Assembly: GCF_938028775.1 (NCBI RefSeq)
Contig: NZ_CALIZG010000024.1
Location: 62,001 to 126,000 of the forward strand
Direction of reading: 5' to 3'
DNA: 64,000 nt
Origin: Mogibacterium diversum_A
GTDB taxonomy: Bacteria; Bacillota; Clostridia; Peptostreptococcales; Anaerovoracaceae
Positions 34,277 to 43,201 of the stretch are shown here, piece after piece. How positions within the stretch are numbered: position 1 is the stretch's first letter; each line of letters opens with the position of its first letter. The notes beneath the pieces are model-generated. The model had not been told where the DNA came from, searched no databases, and saw only the letters and a list, made by a program, of their open reading frames with translations. The position numbers and the translations under genes were made by a program.

Positions 34277-34483
34277 ATGCGCAAGGACAATTTAAAGTTA
34301 ATTTTAGGACTGATATGCATTTGCTTGCTTTCTACACCAATAAGCACGTTTATCTCAGATCATATTAACGTGACTACCGATGAAATCTCTATAAGCAGAA
34401 TTACGAACTATGCATGGAGTATACGAATTGCCTGCCTTATTTTGGCAATGTATTTCTTATCCAATGATAATAATAAGAGATAG
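34277..34483 (+). CDS. Small two-helix membrane protein (68 aa)
   Basis: The ATG has AAAGGG 6-7 nt upstream. The product begins MRKDNLKLILGLICICLLST, with one hydrophobic helix at about 7-25 and a second near the C-terminus (SIRIACLILAMYFL). No family recognised. It stands alone on the plus strand between the thi and Mrp operons and is followed by a strong terminator, which supports it being a real gene. Confidence 0.6.
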   Translation: MRKDNLKLILGLICICLLSTPISTFISDHINVTTDEISISRITNYAWSIRIACLILAMYFLSNDNNKR

Positions 34484-34530
34484 CTTACATATTGGATAAA
34501 AATATTCTATTATCATTCAGCATTAAAGAC

Positions 34531-34563
34531 AAAACCAGTTGCTACGCAAAGCAACTGGTTTTT
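34531..34563. terminator. Bidirectional intrinsic terminator
   Basis: AACCAGTTGC / GCAACTGGTT (34533-34542, 34551-34560) with T-tracts on both strands. It serves the 68-aa gene on the plus strand and the Mrp-like operon on the minus strand. Confidence 0.85.
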
Positions 34564-34577
34564 ACTATCCAATTAAT

Positions 34578-36317
34578 CTAATTAATGTAAATCATCGCAA
34601 TCATTAGAATCAGCGCAAACATTGATACTGAAATTTCGATTACTAGACCGATATCGCGATCTTCATTCTCAAATGAAATATTTCTAATAGCACTATTTCT
34701 TGAGTTCTCTGTCCATTTATACGGATTCCCTAGTCTCTCGCCGAAGAAATGGACAAGTTTCAGTGACCTTCTATCTGCCCAGGCAGTAAACCTGTTTAGA
34801 CCGAGTGAAACGCAATTAACGAACTTTGCCATTGGCTTCCTAAAGAACCAGTCAAAATCTAATGATAGCTCATCATGTGGTAGCATCTTAACTCTGAAAA
34901 TCCAGAACACTAGTGTAGCCCCAGCAAACAGTATTATGTACTCTGCGATATGACTGATGTTAAAAGGATTCACTGATATTTTATATGGCATAATCCTATA
35001 TAGAAGAGATGGATATACGCCCAGAATTATACATCCTGAAGCGCCTAGAATCATACCTATCTTCATACTTATAGGTATCGGCTTTACCTCGAATTCGCTT
35101 CTAGCCTTACCGAAGAACACGAACCAGTTCACCTTTAGAGCTACAGAGAGCCATGTTCCTATTGATGTCACGGTAAGTAGTAGTGCTGCTGTCTCATGTC
35201 CACTGAGGCTGACTGCGTGCATAATAATACTTTTGGAAGCAAAGCCATTCAAAAATGGCATACCTGCAATGGATAGCGAGGCTATGAGAAAAGTCCATGC
35301 TGTAATTGGCATCTTCTTCCTTAGTCCGCCTAATTCTGTAATTTTTCGCTTACCTGTCGCCATTATTACAGCCCCTGAGCACATCATAAGTACACCCTTG
35401 TATAGTATATGGTTAAATGCATGAGATGACGCCCCATCGATTCCCCATGCTCCGCCTATAGCAAGCGCTGCGACCATGTATCCGAGCTGTGACATGATGT
35501 GGTAGCTGAATAGCCTGCGTAGATCGTTCTCCAGAAGGGCCATTAATACGCCATATAACGCCATAAATACACCAACATACACAAGTGCTTCAGTGCCGGC
35601 AAAAATCCTTATCATAGCGTAAATACCAAGCTTTGTAGTATATCCGCACATGTAAACTGTTCCTGCAATAGTAGACTCGGGATATGAGTCCGAAATCCAC
35701 GAGCTAAACGGCGGAACTAATGCATTTACCCCAACTCCAATTAGAACGAACCAGAATGCAGCTGAACCACCTAGTACGGTAAATTTAGGAATTCCAAGAG
35801 AATTCGTCTGGGCTGCATGCAGCAAGAAACCTACTAGAAGCATGTTTCCTCCAAATGCATGCATCAGAAGGTATCTAAGCGCGGACCTTGATGAGCGCCT
35901 CGTGTGCCTCGCATATATCAGATATGCCGCACTAAATGCAGCAACCTCCCAGAACACGATCATAGTAATTATGTCACCTGCTAAAGTTGCAGCTATGATG
36001 CTGCCTCCATAGATAACTGAAACACCCTTCTCCCACTTGTCCTGTATGTCAAATGAATAAATGGAGTTGATGACCATGATTATGCTGAAGATGATTACAA
36101 ATATCATTGATAACCTATCAATATGAATCATCTGTAGCTTGATGTCTGACGTAATCTGATACACCAAATGGCTGCTACTATTTAGCGTGAACAATCCAAG
36201 AATTCCCAATGCCGCTGCAACAATCGAACACGGCTTTTTAAATCTATCCGGTAAAACGAGGATTAATGCTCCAATCAGAATCATAAGGAGTCCAGGGTGA
36301 AAACTATTTATCATCAT
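34578..36317 (-). CDS. Antiporter-like membrane subunit (NuoL/M/N, MrpA/D family), third copy
   Basis: 579 aa from the ATG at 36315-36317 (a second ATG follows directly; AGGAGG suits either). About 14 helices plus a hydrophilic C-terminal portion and a final helix. The conserved TM5 glutamate is E124 (VFWEVAAFS) and the TM8 lysine is present in GYTTKLGIY (K229). The usual TM7 Lys...His motif (K-x-P-x-x-P-x-H-x-W) reads VNALVPPFSSW here: Asn at the lysine position and Ser at the histidine position. It is the last gene of the Mrp-like operon and may have lost or altered proton conduction. Confidence 0.82.
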   Translation of the reverse strand: MMINSFHPGLLMILIGALILVLPDRFKKPCSIVAAALGILGLFTLNSSSHLVYQITSDIKLQMIHIDRLSMIFVIIFSIIMVINSIYSFDIQDKWEKGVSVIYGGSIIAATLAGDIITMIVFWEVAAFSAAYLIYARHTRRSSRSALRYLLMHAFGGNMLLVGFLLHAAQTNSLGIPKFTVLGGSAAFWFVLIGVGVNALVPPFSSWISDSYPESTIAGTVYMCGYTTKLGIYAMIRIFAGTEALVYVGVFMALYGVLMALLENDLRRLFSYHIMSQLGYMVAALAIGGAWGIDGASSHAFNHILYKGVLMMCSGAVIMATGKRKITELGGLRKKMPITAWTFLIASLSIAGMPFLNGFASKSIIMHAVSLSGHETAALLLTVTSIGTWLSVALKVNWFVFFGKARSEFEVKPIPISMKIGMILGASGCIILGVYPSLLYRIMPYKISVNPFNISHIAEYIILFAGATLVFWIFRVKMLPHDELSLDFDWFFRKPMAKFVNCVSLGLNRFTAWADRRSLKLVHFFGERLGNPYKWTENSRNSAIRNISFENEDRDIGLVIEISVSMFALILMIAMIYIN

Positions 36318-36510
36318 CCGTCCTCCTTTCCAAATAAGACGCATCTAATCTAGCATGCTGAAGAAGTTCCATCTCTTCATTTATTTCTGTGCCCTCGTAG
36401 TAATTCACATTACGGCGTAAAAACTTATTTAAGATAACCTTACTTATAAATACCAGCGCCAATGAGCCTACAATAGAGAGGACGGTGTAATGTAATATCT
36501 CGCTTAACAT
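36304..36510 (-). CDS. Small single-helix subunit of the Mrp-like operon (68 aa)
   Basis: One N-terminal membrane helix (about 8-27, SIVGSLALVFISKVILNKF) and a charged C-terminal tail rich in Glu, Arg and Asp. It overlaps the gene on each side by 7 and 14 nt, so it is translated with them. I do not recognise a family. Its position between two large antiporter-like subunits resembles the small single-helix accessory subunits seen in Mbh-like membrane arms, but homology is not shown. Confidence 0.75.
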   Translation of the reverse strand: MLSEILHYTVLSIVGSLALVFISKVILNKFLRRNVNYYEGTEINEEMELLQHARLDASYLERRTDDDK

Positions 36511-38021
36511 ATCACACCTCCCACATGGGCAAACACCGCTTCACCCGTGCTCATCGCTAGGTCTAGCAGGTGAAGTCCGAAGTTTGGAGCCACACCGAGT
36601 ATCACAGATACAGTCGCTGTGATAAGCAGCGGAACTAACATCGTCTTGCTAGCTTCACCGTACGTATTGAACTCTGGATTCACCGGTTCTCTCTTAAAAG
36701 TAATAAGCACAACTGGCATCAGATACGTAAGTGCCAGTACTGCACTTACAATAAGTGTAGCACCAAATAGCAGCTGCCCTGTCTTGAGTGCACCCATGAT
36801 GATATTTGCCTTACTTACAAATCCCACGAAAAATGGGAATCCTGCAATACCAAGCGAAGCAATCGTAAATGCACTCATAGTAACGGGCATTCTTCTACCA
36901 AGTCCAACCATTTCACTGATATCCTTCTTGTGAGTAGTCACAAATATAGCACCGGCACACATAAATAGTGTAATCTTCATAAATGCATGAGCAACAAGGT
37001 GATATAGAGCTCCCGCTGTGCTTAATGGAGACAGAATAGCTATTCCGAGTACGATATAAGACAGCTGCCCTATGGTTGAAAATGCAAGCCTAGCCTTTAG
37101 ATTGTCTTTCTTAAGTGCTATCAGTGATGATATTAAAATAGTCGCTACTGCCATCCAAGCTAGTATAGTTGCGCCACCGCACTCTCTAGCTAGCTTAGGT
37201 CCAAATACATATAGCACCACCCTGAGTGTTGCAAATGCTCCAGCCTTCACGACTACTACAGCATGAAGGAGCGCACTTACAGGAGTAGGTGCTACCATCG
37301 CCGCAGGAAGCCAGCTATGAAGAGGCATAACACCTGCCTTAACTATTCCTGCTCCTATCATCATCATAAATACAACTAGTGCCCAAGGCGCTGGTAGCAT
37401 GCTTTTATCCAGGAATCCACCCGGTTTAAACTCCATACTACCTGATACAGAGTAAACTATGACCATAGCTGCAAAGAATATCTGTCCACTGATTAGCGTG
37501 TATGCTAAATATTTTCTTCCAGATCTAGTCCCTTCTGCATCACGATAGTGTACAACTAAAGGGTAAGTCGCAATAGTCAGCACTTCGAAGAATATGAAGA
37601 ATGTTATCATGTTTGCCGCAAAGCAAATTCCCATAGCCGCTGACAGGCACATTGCAAAAGATGCATAATATCCGGTCTGATTTTTCTCGCCATGCCCTCT
37701 CATGTACCCAACAGAATATATAGATGTTAATAGCCATAGCGTCGATGCGCTACATGCAAAAACAATTCCAGCTGTATCCACATTTAAAGTGAAATCTACG
37801 TCATCCACTATCCTAAATAGTTCTAATCTTATAGTATGACCAGCCAAAACAGCTGGAACCATTGAATATACGAGAGCAATTTTAATAACTGCAGCTATAA
37901 AGGTTATAGCTTCTCTTGCATTTTCCTTTATATGATCACCTAGCACATATATAAGTCCCGATGCACATAGTGAAACTAATATCGCAAGAAGTGGGCGGAT
38001 ATTTAGAGAAATTAAATTCAT
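36504..38021 (-). CDS. Antiporter-like membrane subunit (NuoL/M, MrpD family), second copy
   Basis: 505 aa with about 14 membrane helices. Key residues of the ion-conducting fold are all present: TM5 glutamate E146 (FFEVLTIATYPLV), TM7 lysine and histidine (AGIVKAGVMPLHSWLPAAM, K228 and H235), and the TM8 lysine in ALLHAVVVVKAGAF. It resembles HyfB/NuoM-type more than classical MrpD. It overlaps the MrpD stop by 4 nt. Likely a Na+/H+ or H+ translocating subunit. Confidence 0.86.
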   Translation of the reverse strand: MNLISLNIRPLLAILVSLCASGLIYVLGDHIKENAREAITFIAAVIKIALVYSMVPAVLAGHTIRLELFRIVDDVDFTLNVDTAGIVFACSASTLWLLTSIYSVGYMRGHGEKNQTGYYASFAMCLSAAMGICFAANMITFFIFFEVLTIATYPLVVHYRDAEGTRSGRKYLAYTLISGQIFFAAMVIVYSVSGSMEFKPGGFLDKSMLPAPWALVVFMMMIGAGIVKAGVMPLHSWLPAAMVAPTPVSALLHAVVVVKAGAFATLRVVLYVFGPKLARECGGATILAWMAVATILISSLIALKKDNLKARLAFSTIGQLSYIVLGIAILSPLSTAGALYHLVAHAFMKITLFMCAGAIFVTTHKKDISEMVGLGRRMPVTMSAFTIASLGIAGFPFFVGFVSKANIIMGALKTGQLLFGATLIVSAVLALTYLMPVVLITFKREPVNPEFNTYGEASKTMLVPLLITATVSVILGVAPNFGLHLLDLAMSTGEAVFAHVGGVIC

Positions 38022-39493
38022 ATTCCTACCCCCTTCACAGTCATCATAATCACATTTACAACGCTTACGTTAAGTATTCCTATAGCAATTATTGCTACAA
38101 AACAAGTTACAATCGCAATAAGCATAGATATAGGAAGTTCACGCACTTCTCCTTCTCGTCTATCATTAAGCTCTGTCGGTTTATTAATAAAGATCTTCTC
38201 AATTAGCTTGAAGAAGTAAATCGCATTTAGCAAGCTGCTAAGCACTAATACAGCTAAATACACAAACTGATGATTCTGTACAGCTCCTAGCGCTATGTAC
38301 CATTTGCTGAAGAACCCTACAGTTGGTGGTATTCCAATCATCGAAAGTGAGGCCAAAACGATAAGAGCTGATGTAATAGGCATCTTCTTATAAATCCTGC
38401 CGAAACTCGAAAGCTCGAAGTTTCCGAATCTGTATCTGATTGCAGCTGAACTGAAGAAAAGCCCGCTCTTCATGAATACGTGTCCAATCAAATGCAAGAA
38501 GGCTCCAGCTAGTGCATAGGAATTACCTATAGAAAAACCGAGTGTTATGTACCCAATCTGAGCAATAGATGAATATGCGAATATCTTTCTGATATCCTCC
38601 TGTGCCATAGCTCTAATCGATCCATAGATAATACCAATGCAAGAGAGCACACCGATTATGGTTAGAAATAGATTAAAATACTTGAAATCTGTGCCATAGA
38701 TAATATACAGATATCTAAACATGGCGAGAGCTGGAATCTTACCCATTATTCCGACGATTAGCGGTCTAGAACCTGGTTCAGCATGTGTGTATGCCGATGG
38801 CTGCCAGCCGTGAAACGGGAACATCGGCATCTTGATACCAAAAGCACCGATAAAAAGACACATGGAGACAGTCATCTGAACTGTATAGTCCTGTGAATCC
38901 AGAATGCTCCTCATATCAGTCATGTTTAGCGTTCCTGTTGATGCATATAGTATGCCGACACCGAGCAAGTACATGGTAGCTGCAACTGTACCCACTAGAA
39001 GATATCTAAAAGACGCTACTATTCCCCTGCTACCACCTAGAGCAATTAAACAATAACCAGAAAGTGAAGTAATCTCTAAGAATACGTATAGATTAAATAC
39101 GTCGCCAGTAAGCGTCATACCACACATTCCGACTATTAACAAGCTTATAAGAGCATATGCTCCGCCTATGACCTTGCGTTCATTGGTAACTTCAAAATTC
39201 ATGGTATAGAGAACTGTAATAAATCCTAAGAGCAGAATTATCAAAACGATAATTGCACCGATTGAGTCGATATAAAATTCGATACCATACGGTGCTTTAT
39301 AGCCTCCAAATGTATATCGAATTGCGCCCTCATGTATAACTTTAGTTAGCAGCTTTACCGAGCAAACAAATGCCGCAAATATCGAAATTGCAACCACATT
39401 TCTTCCTAAGTGTTTATTTATCTTGGACAGTGGGAGCGACAGCAGCGCACTTATTAGTGGAAATAAAATAATAGTTATTGGAAGATCATTCAT
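38018..39493 (-). CDS. mrpD: Na+/H+ antiporter subunit MrpD
   Basis: 491 aa with about 14 helices. E140 (NLYVFLEITSLSGYCLIAL) corresponds to the essential MrpD glutamate, and K221 with the following FPFHGWQP is the TM7 lysine-histidine motif; RKIFAYSSIAQIGY is the usual cytoplasmic loop. It follows mrpC with a 4-nt overlap. In Mrp systems this subunit conducts ions together with MrpA, whose large part is missing in this operon and is presumably replaced by the two downstream copies. Confidence 0.9.
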   Translation of the reverse strand: MNDLPITIILFPLISALLSLPLSKINKHLGRNVVAISIFAAFVCSVKLLTKVIHEGAIRYTFGGYKAPYGIEFYIDSIGAIIVLIILLLGFITVLYTMNFEVTNERKVIGGAYALISLLIVGMCGMTLTGDVFNLYVFLEITSLSGYCLIALGGSRGIVASFRYLLVGTVAATMYLLGVGILYASTGTLNMTDMRSILDSQDYTVQMTVSMCLFIGAFGIKMPMFPFHGWQPSAYTHAEPGSRPLIVGIMGKIPALAMFRYLYIIYGTDFKYFNLFLTIIGVLSCIGIIYGSIRAMAQEDIRKIFAYSSIAQIGYITLGFSIGNSYALAGAFLHLIGHVFMKSGLFFSSAAIRYRFGNFELSSFGRIYKKMPITSALIVLASLSMIGIPPTVGFFSKWYIALGAVQNHQFVYLAVLVLSSLLNAIYFFKLIEKIFINKPTELNDRREGEVRELPISMLIAIVTCFVAIIAIGILNVSVVNVIMMTVKGVGI

Positions 39494-39873
39494 TTGAAAC
39501 GGTTCTCCCTTCTTATTATATCGTCCTCTTCTATGCTGCCATACTTTTCCTTAATTCTAGTTAGTAGCGCAAGTCCAACACCAGTAGTACCTAAACTTAC
39601 AACGATTGCTGTTAGCATTAATCCATGGGGAATTGGGTTAACGTATTTATCAGCATTAACTATTGTATCTAGCGCAACAGGAATAGTTCCACCTTTCTTC
39701 TGAGCAAAGCATAGGTAGAAAAATATTACTGCAACCTGCATGATATTCATGCAAATGAGTTTCTTCATGTAGTTCTTACAAGAAACCATTCCATAAACTC
39801 CAAGTAGCAAAAGTAGTAAAGTTAAAAAATAAATCCCTTTACTCGCCAGAAGTCCATTTATCTGTGTCATCAT
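39490..39873 (-). CDS. mrpC: Na+/H+ antiporter subunit MrpC (NuoK-like)
   Basis: 127 aa from the ATG at 39871-39873 (AGAGGG upstream; a TTG one codon further is possible). Three helices, with the MrpC-typical NPIPHGLMLTAIVVSLG stretch and the NuoK-like glutamate position taken by neighbouring polar residues. It overlaps the end of mrpB by 35 nt. Confidence 0.88.
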   Translation of the reverse strand: MMTQINGLLASKGIYFLTLLLLLLGVYGMVSCKNYMKKLICMNIMQVAVIFFYLCFAQKKGGTIPVALDTIVNADKYVNPIPHGLMLTAIVVSLGTTGVGLALLTRIKEKYGSIEEDDIIRRENRFK

Positions 39874-40642
39874 CAAATCTTACCCTCTTCATAATCGCAT
39901 TAAGAATCGTAATAATAGTGCCCATTACTCCGATAGTTACGCCTATCTCAACGAGCAGAATTCCAATCGCATGTCGTTCTGCGGCGTGAACCGGAATTGG
40001 CAGATAGGTGTAATCCATGAATGAGCCTCCGTTGAACATCGGAACAACTCCTGTCATCACATATATCAAAACACCAACGCCTGCAATACTCGCTGAATTT
40101 TTGCCTGTCATCATAAACAGGTTTTTCTTATCGGGAATTACTAGAATATCAATGATATACGTCAATGCAATGAGTGCTCCAGACTGGAATCCTCCACCAA
40201 GGCTGACTTCTCCATGAAATAATACATAGAATGCATATATCAAGATTAGCGGTTCAATGAGCGTGATCATTACATCCTTATTGATAGTCTTGTATGCAGG
40301 ATCTCCGAGCTTATAACGGTGACCAAAATATCTCTTTGGCTGTACAATTCTATTCTTTGCCTTTGGTCTACCCGCTAGGATCATGATTACCCCTATTCCA
40401 GCTAGGAACATAACAGTCGTCTCGAACATAGTATCGAATGCACGGTAGTCTACAATCATAGCAGTAACCATATTTGGAGAATTCGTATCCTGTACTGAAT
40501 GCTCTATATAGTATTTTGAAACATGAAGTGCTGGTGCAGAGTCGATATCTCCAATTGCTGGCAGTACATCGATCTTAGCTACTATAACAAAGAGTAGCAG
40601 TATCGCCGTAATCAAAAATGTCACGTTAATATACTTGCGCAT
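39839..40642 (-). CDS. mrpB: Na+/H+ antiporter subunit MrpB with MbhE-like N-terminal part
   Basis: 267 aa. The N-terminal half contains VTAMIVDYRAFDTMFETTV, the element found at the C-terminus of full-length MrpA and in the separate archaeal MbhE. The C-terminal half is MrpB (FHGEVSLGGGFQSGALIALTYII). So MrpA C-terminal material and MrpB are fused here. Its start overlaps the stop of the DUF4040 gene by one base (TAATG). Confidence 0.87.
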   Translation of the reverse strand: MRKYINVTFLITAILLLFVIVAKIDVLPAIGDIDSAPALHVSKYYIEHSVQDTNSPNMVTAMIVDYRAFDTMFETTVMFLAGIGVIMILAGRPKAKNRIVQPKRYFGHRYKLGDPAYKTINKDVMITLIEPLILIYAFYVLFHGEVSLGGGFQSGALIALTYIIDILVIPDKKNLFMMTGKNSASIAGVGVLIYVMTGVVPMFNGGSFMDYTYLPIPVHAAERHAIGILLVEIGVTIGVMGTIITILNAIMKRVRFDDDTDKWTSGE

Positions 40643-40884
40643 TACTTACACCGCCTATCTATACTCTTCAGTGTCATTATGAAGTAAATAGTTGAAATAA
40701 CACCAATTACAGCCTCTGTAAAGGCTACATCAGGTGCTCCCATTATGATGTATAGGAACATCGTTACAAAGCTGAATGCGCAGTACACTACGACAACTGA
40801 CACGAGGTCTTTATCAAATATAATCACGAGAGTAATAGATATTAAAGCGAGAAGTAGAATTGCCTCTACAAGGAATGAACTCAT
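40642..40884 (-). CDS. DUF4040 antiporter subunit (MrpA C-terminal/MbhD-like)
   Basis: 80 aa, three helices, with the diagnostic MGAPDVAFTEAVIGV motif of the MrpA C-terminal NuoJ-like segment. In classical Mrp this is part of MrpA; here, as in archaeal Mbh/Mbx, it is a separate gene. It lies directly after mrpG, whose stop codon abuts it, and is coupled to mrpB. Confidence 0.88.
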   Translation of the reverse strand: MSSFLVEAILLLALISITLVIIFDKDLVSVVVVYCAFSFVTMFLYIIMGAPDVAFTEAVIGVISTIYFIMTLKSIDRRCK

Positions 40885-41241
40885 CTATCTTCCCTCCTTT
40901 TCATCCGCAGTATCATCCTGATTTACCCCAAAATGCTGCTTGTGATTATAATCTTGGTAATTCTTGGCATGAACCGATGTTATCATAATCAAATTAGTTC
41001 CAAGAGGATTCGTGAGTAGTAGTAGAAAGAATATGATAAATACTTTTACTGATAATAATGTCCATCCTGTGTACACCATTATTCCTATAGTCATCATCAG
41101 TGCTCCGAAAGTTTCTCCTACACCAGAAGCATGAAGCCTTGTAAAAAAATCAGGAAATCTTATTACTCCAACTGCTGCTAAAGCCATAAAAATAAAACCG
41201 AAGGAAATAATAGTAATCGCCACGATGTTCTGTAAACTCAT
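40885..41241 (-). CDS. mrpG: Na+/H+ antiporter subunit MrpG
   Basis: 118 aa. Three helices and the family signature GVIRFPDFFTRLHASGVGETFG. A hydrophilic tail of about 30 residues (KNYQDYNHKQHFGVNQDD) is longer than usual. One-base overlap with mrpF. Confidence 0.92.
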   Translation of the reverse strand: MSLQNIVAITIISFGFIFMALAAVGVIRFPDFFTRLHASGVGETFGALMMTIGIMVYTGWTLLSVKVFIIFFLLLLTNPLGTNLIMITSVHAKNYQDYNHKQHFGVNQDDTADEKEGR

Positions 41242-41501
41242 TACCTTCTACCTCCTATGAATTTAGCAAGAATAACAGTTGTTACGAACCCTAGAATCGC
41301 ATAACTAAGTGCGATATCTATATGCATATCCATTCTGTTGTCAATTAAGCCAACGACTAAAATCAGCATAACGATATTCGTATTTATGACGAATAAAGCA
41401 TTGAGCTTGTCGTATACCGTCTTACCTATAAACATCGTTATAACCATTATTATGACGATTGCAAGCAGACCAGCAAGAAGCGCAATAAAATAATTATGCA
41501 T
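41241..41501 (-). CDS. mrpF: Na+/H+ antiporter subunit MrpF
   Basis: 86 aa, three helices, with GKTVYDKLNALFVINTN and the DIALSYAILGFVTTVILAKF end that mark MrpF. It overlaps mrpE by 8 nt. Confidence 0.91.
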   Translation of the reverse strand: MHNYFIALLAGLLAIVIIMVITMFIGKTVYDKLNALFVINTNIVMLILVVGLIDNRMDMHIDIALSYAILGFVTTVILAKFIGGRR

Positions 41502-42204
41502 TAGACTTCTTCCTCCTTCTCTTGAATCGCTTTGATGTCAGTTCAACGACTTCCTTCTCCGTAAAGTCGTAATCAGTAACCACATCGACCACCTTGTAAT
41601 CTATAGTCTCTCCGTAAAGTTTTGCAACACGCATCTGCATAGTTCCATCTAGCAGTCCATCAGCAAACTCGCTATTTAAAGCGTGAACGGAGAAAACACC
41701 GCTATCATAGATATCGATAGTTACAGTTCCCGGTGTCAATGTGATTGAATTTGCAAGAATCGCCCTTGCTACCGGATTGTCGTAATCTGCCTTAAACCAT
41801 ACTACTAGAGGCTCAATTTTCATTTTAGAAGATAATACAATCTTAGAAACATCTATTGCGCTCTTAACGACCTCTTTGATAAGCCACAGAAAATAGATTA
41901 TCAGTTTTGGATAATTAGCATGAAGAATAAAATATGTTCGGTTAGATTTAAGCCCTCCGATGCGCAGAGAGCCCACTACGAAACATGAAATCAAAAACGA
42001 GGAAACACATCCATAAATTATAAATTTAACTGTAAATATTCCTGACATCACAATCCAGAGAAGCAATAACAAACCATAAACCTCGATGAAATTGAGGTAC
42101 GGGTTGCTAGCTAGATGCCGGTCGCGAAAGAATTCCCTCATCTTTGCTTTTAACCTTTCATATATAAAATTGATTGAATTGATAACATTAATTTTAGTAT
42201 ACAT
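41494..42204 (-). CDS. mrpE: Na+/H+ antiporter subunit MrpE
   Basis: 236 aa, first gene of the operon. The MrpE hallmark ARAILANSITLTPGTVTIDI is present after two to three N-terminal helices. The family is about 160 aa; this copy has an extra hydrophilic N-terminus and a basic C-terminal tail (TSKRFKRRRKK). The start could also be the internal ATG at MREFFRDRH, which has a similar weak SD. An imperfect TTAAGA-N16-TACAAT promoter may lie about 60 bp upstream. Confidence 0.9.
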   Translation of the reverse strand: MYTKINVINSINFIYERLKAKMREFFRDRHLASNPYLNFIEVYGLLLLLWIVMSGIFTVKFIIYGCVSSFLISCFVVGSLRIGGLKSNRTYFILHANYPKLIIYFLWLIKEVVKSAIDVSKIVLSSKMKIEPLVVWFKADYDNPVARAILANSITLTPGTVTIDIYDSGVFSVHALNSEFADGLLDGTMQMRVAKLYGETIDYKVVDVVTDYDFTEKEVVELTSKRFKRRRKKSNA

Positions 42205-42314
42205 TATTATTGAAAACCTTTAAAGGCTTTTGTTCTATTAACCATACATAATTGTATTATTTATGGTTCTGGTCTTAAAAATGGTCATAACACTGTATTT
42301 CATCGTCATTTCAA

Positions 42315-42343
42315 TTGCAAACAACTGTTCGAAATGGTATAAT
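42315..42343 (+). promoter_or_regulatory. Promoter of the radical SAM-lexA unit
   Basis: TTGCAA (42315-42320), exactly 17 bp, TATAAT (42338-42343). Confidence 0.85.
42318..42331 (+). promoter_or_regulatory. LexA-box-like operator inside the promoter spacer
   Basis: CAAAC-AACT-GTTCG differs by one base from the Gram-positive LexA consensus CGAAC-N4-GTTCG. It lies between the -35 and -10 hexamers, an ideal place for repression. The gene two positions down is lexA itself, which is normally autoregulated. Confidence 0.7.
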
Positions 42344-42375
42344 TTAATAATTTTAGTATAGGGGGATAAACTAGA

Positions 42376-43191
42376 ATGATAGATTTTATCAAAGAGGGTC
42401 CAACTGTTACCATGTTCGTTCCATACGACTGTAACAATTGCTGCCCTTTCTGTGTAAATAAAGATGACTATAGAGATACATCTTCGTTTAATCTCGATAG
42501 ATGCTACAGGTCTCTAGACTTACTAGACAAGATTTTACCGCACAACGATATAGTGCTTACCGGAGGTGAGCCTCTTGCAGATCTTGATGCGCTTCAGGAC
42601 ATACTTGATCACATTAAGGACGGTCATCATGTGTACATCAACACAACACTGCCAACCAATGAGAATCAAGATATTCATAAAGTTGCAGCCGTGCTTAACA
42701 AAAATAAAGATAAGATTAGCTGCATTAATGTATCAAGACACCTTAAGCATTACGTAAAGGAATGCTCTGATGAGATTTTCGAGCTTCTTGAAGTCCCACA
42801 TCGCATTAACTGCGTTGTTTTCCAGGATGCAACTGAAGCTGACACAAAGGAAAAACTGCTCAAGGTTCTAGATAGATTCTCTGGCCATGAGATACAACTT
42901 CGAGCTAACTACTCTAAGTTGACACTCGATAACGTGTTCGATACAGAACATGACGATTTATTCAAGCTAATCAATTCCATCGCTGAATACAAAGGACAGC
43001 TTGAAAAGGAACTGTTCCGTACTGGCTTCCTATTTCAGCTTGGAGACAGCAGAATCACTTATCACAAAACACTTCCATACAGCAAAATCAATGGTAAAGT
43101 CGGTGATATTATCATCAGACAAACTGGTGAAATATACGATGATTGGAATAATTACGGCGAAGAGATGACACTCAATTCACTTACTTTATAG
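42376..43191 (+). CDS. Radical SAM protein of unknown function, cotranscribed with lexA
   Basis: 271 aa. The cluster motif is C19-X3-C23-X2-C26 in YDCNNCCPFCVN, followed by VLTGGEPLAD, the glycine-rich SAM-binding element. The fold continues as a short TIM barrel with no second cluster or SPASM cysteines visible. The C-terminus (GDIIIRQTGEIYDDWNNYG) looks like the end strand of small Elp3/MoaA-like proteins. Ten bases separate it from lexA, and they share one promoter with a LexA-box-like site. Substrate unknown. SD is GGGGG, 10 nt upstream. Confidence 0.85.
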   Translation: MIDFIKEGPTVTMFVPYDCNNCCPFCVNKDDYRDTSSFNLDRCYRSLDLLDKILPHNDIVLTGGEPLADLDALQDILDHIKDGHHVYINTTLPTNENQDIHKVAAVLNKNKDKISCINVSRHLKHYVKECSDEIFELLEVPHRINCVVFQDATEADTKEKLLKVLDRFSGHEIQLRANYSKLTLDNVFDTEHDDLFKLINSIAEYKGQLEKELFRTGFLFQLGDSRITYHKTLPYSKINGKVGDIIIRQTGEIYDDWNNYGEEMTLNSLTL

Positions 43192-43201
43192 GGGATTTGA
43201 C

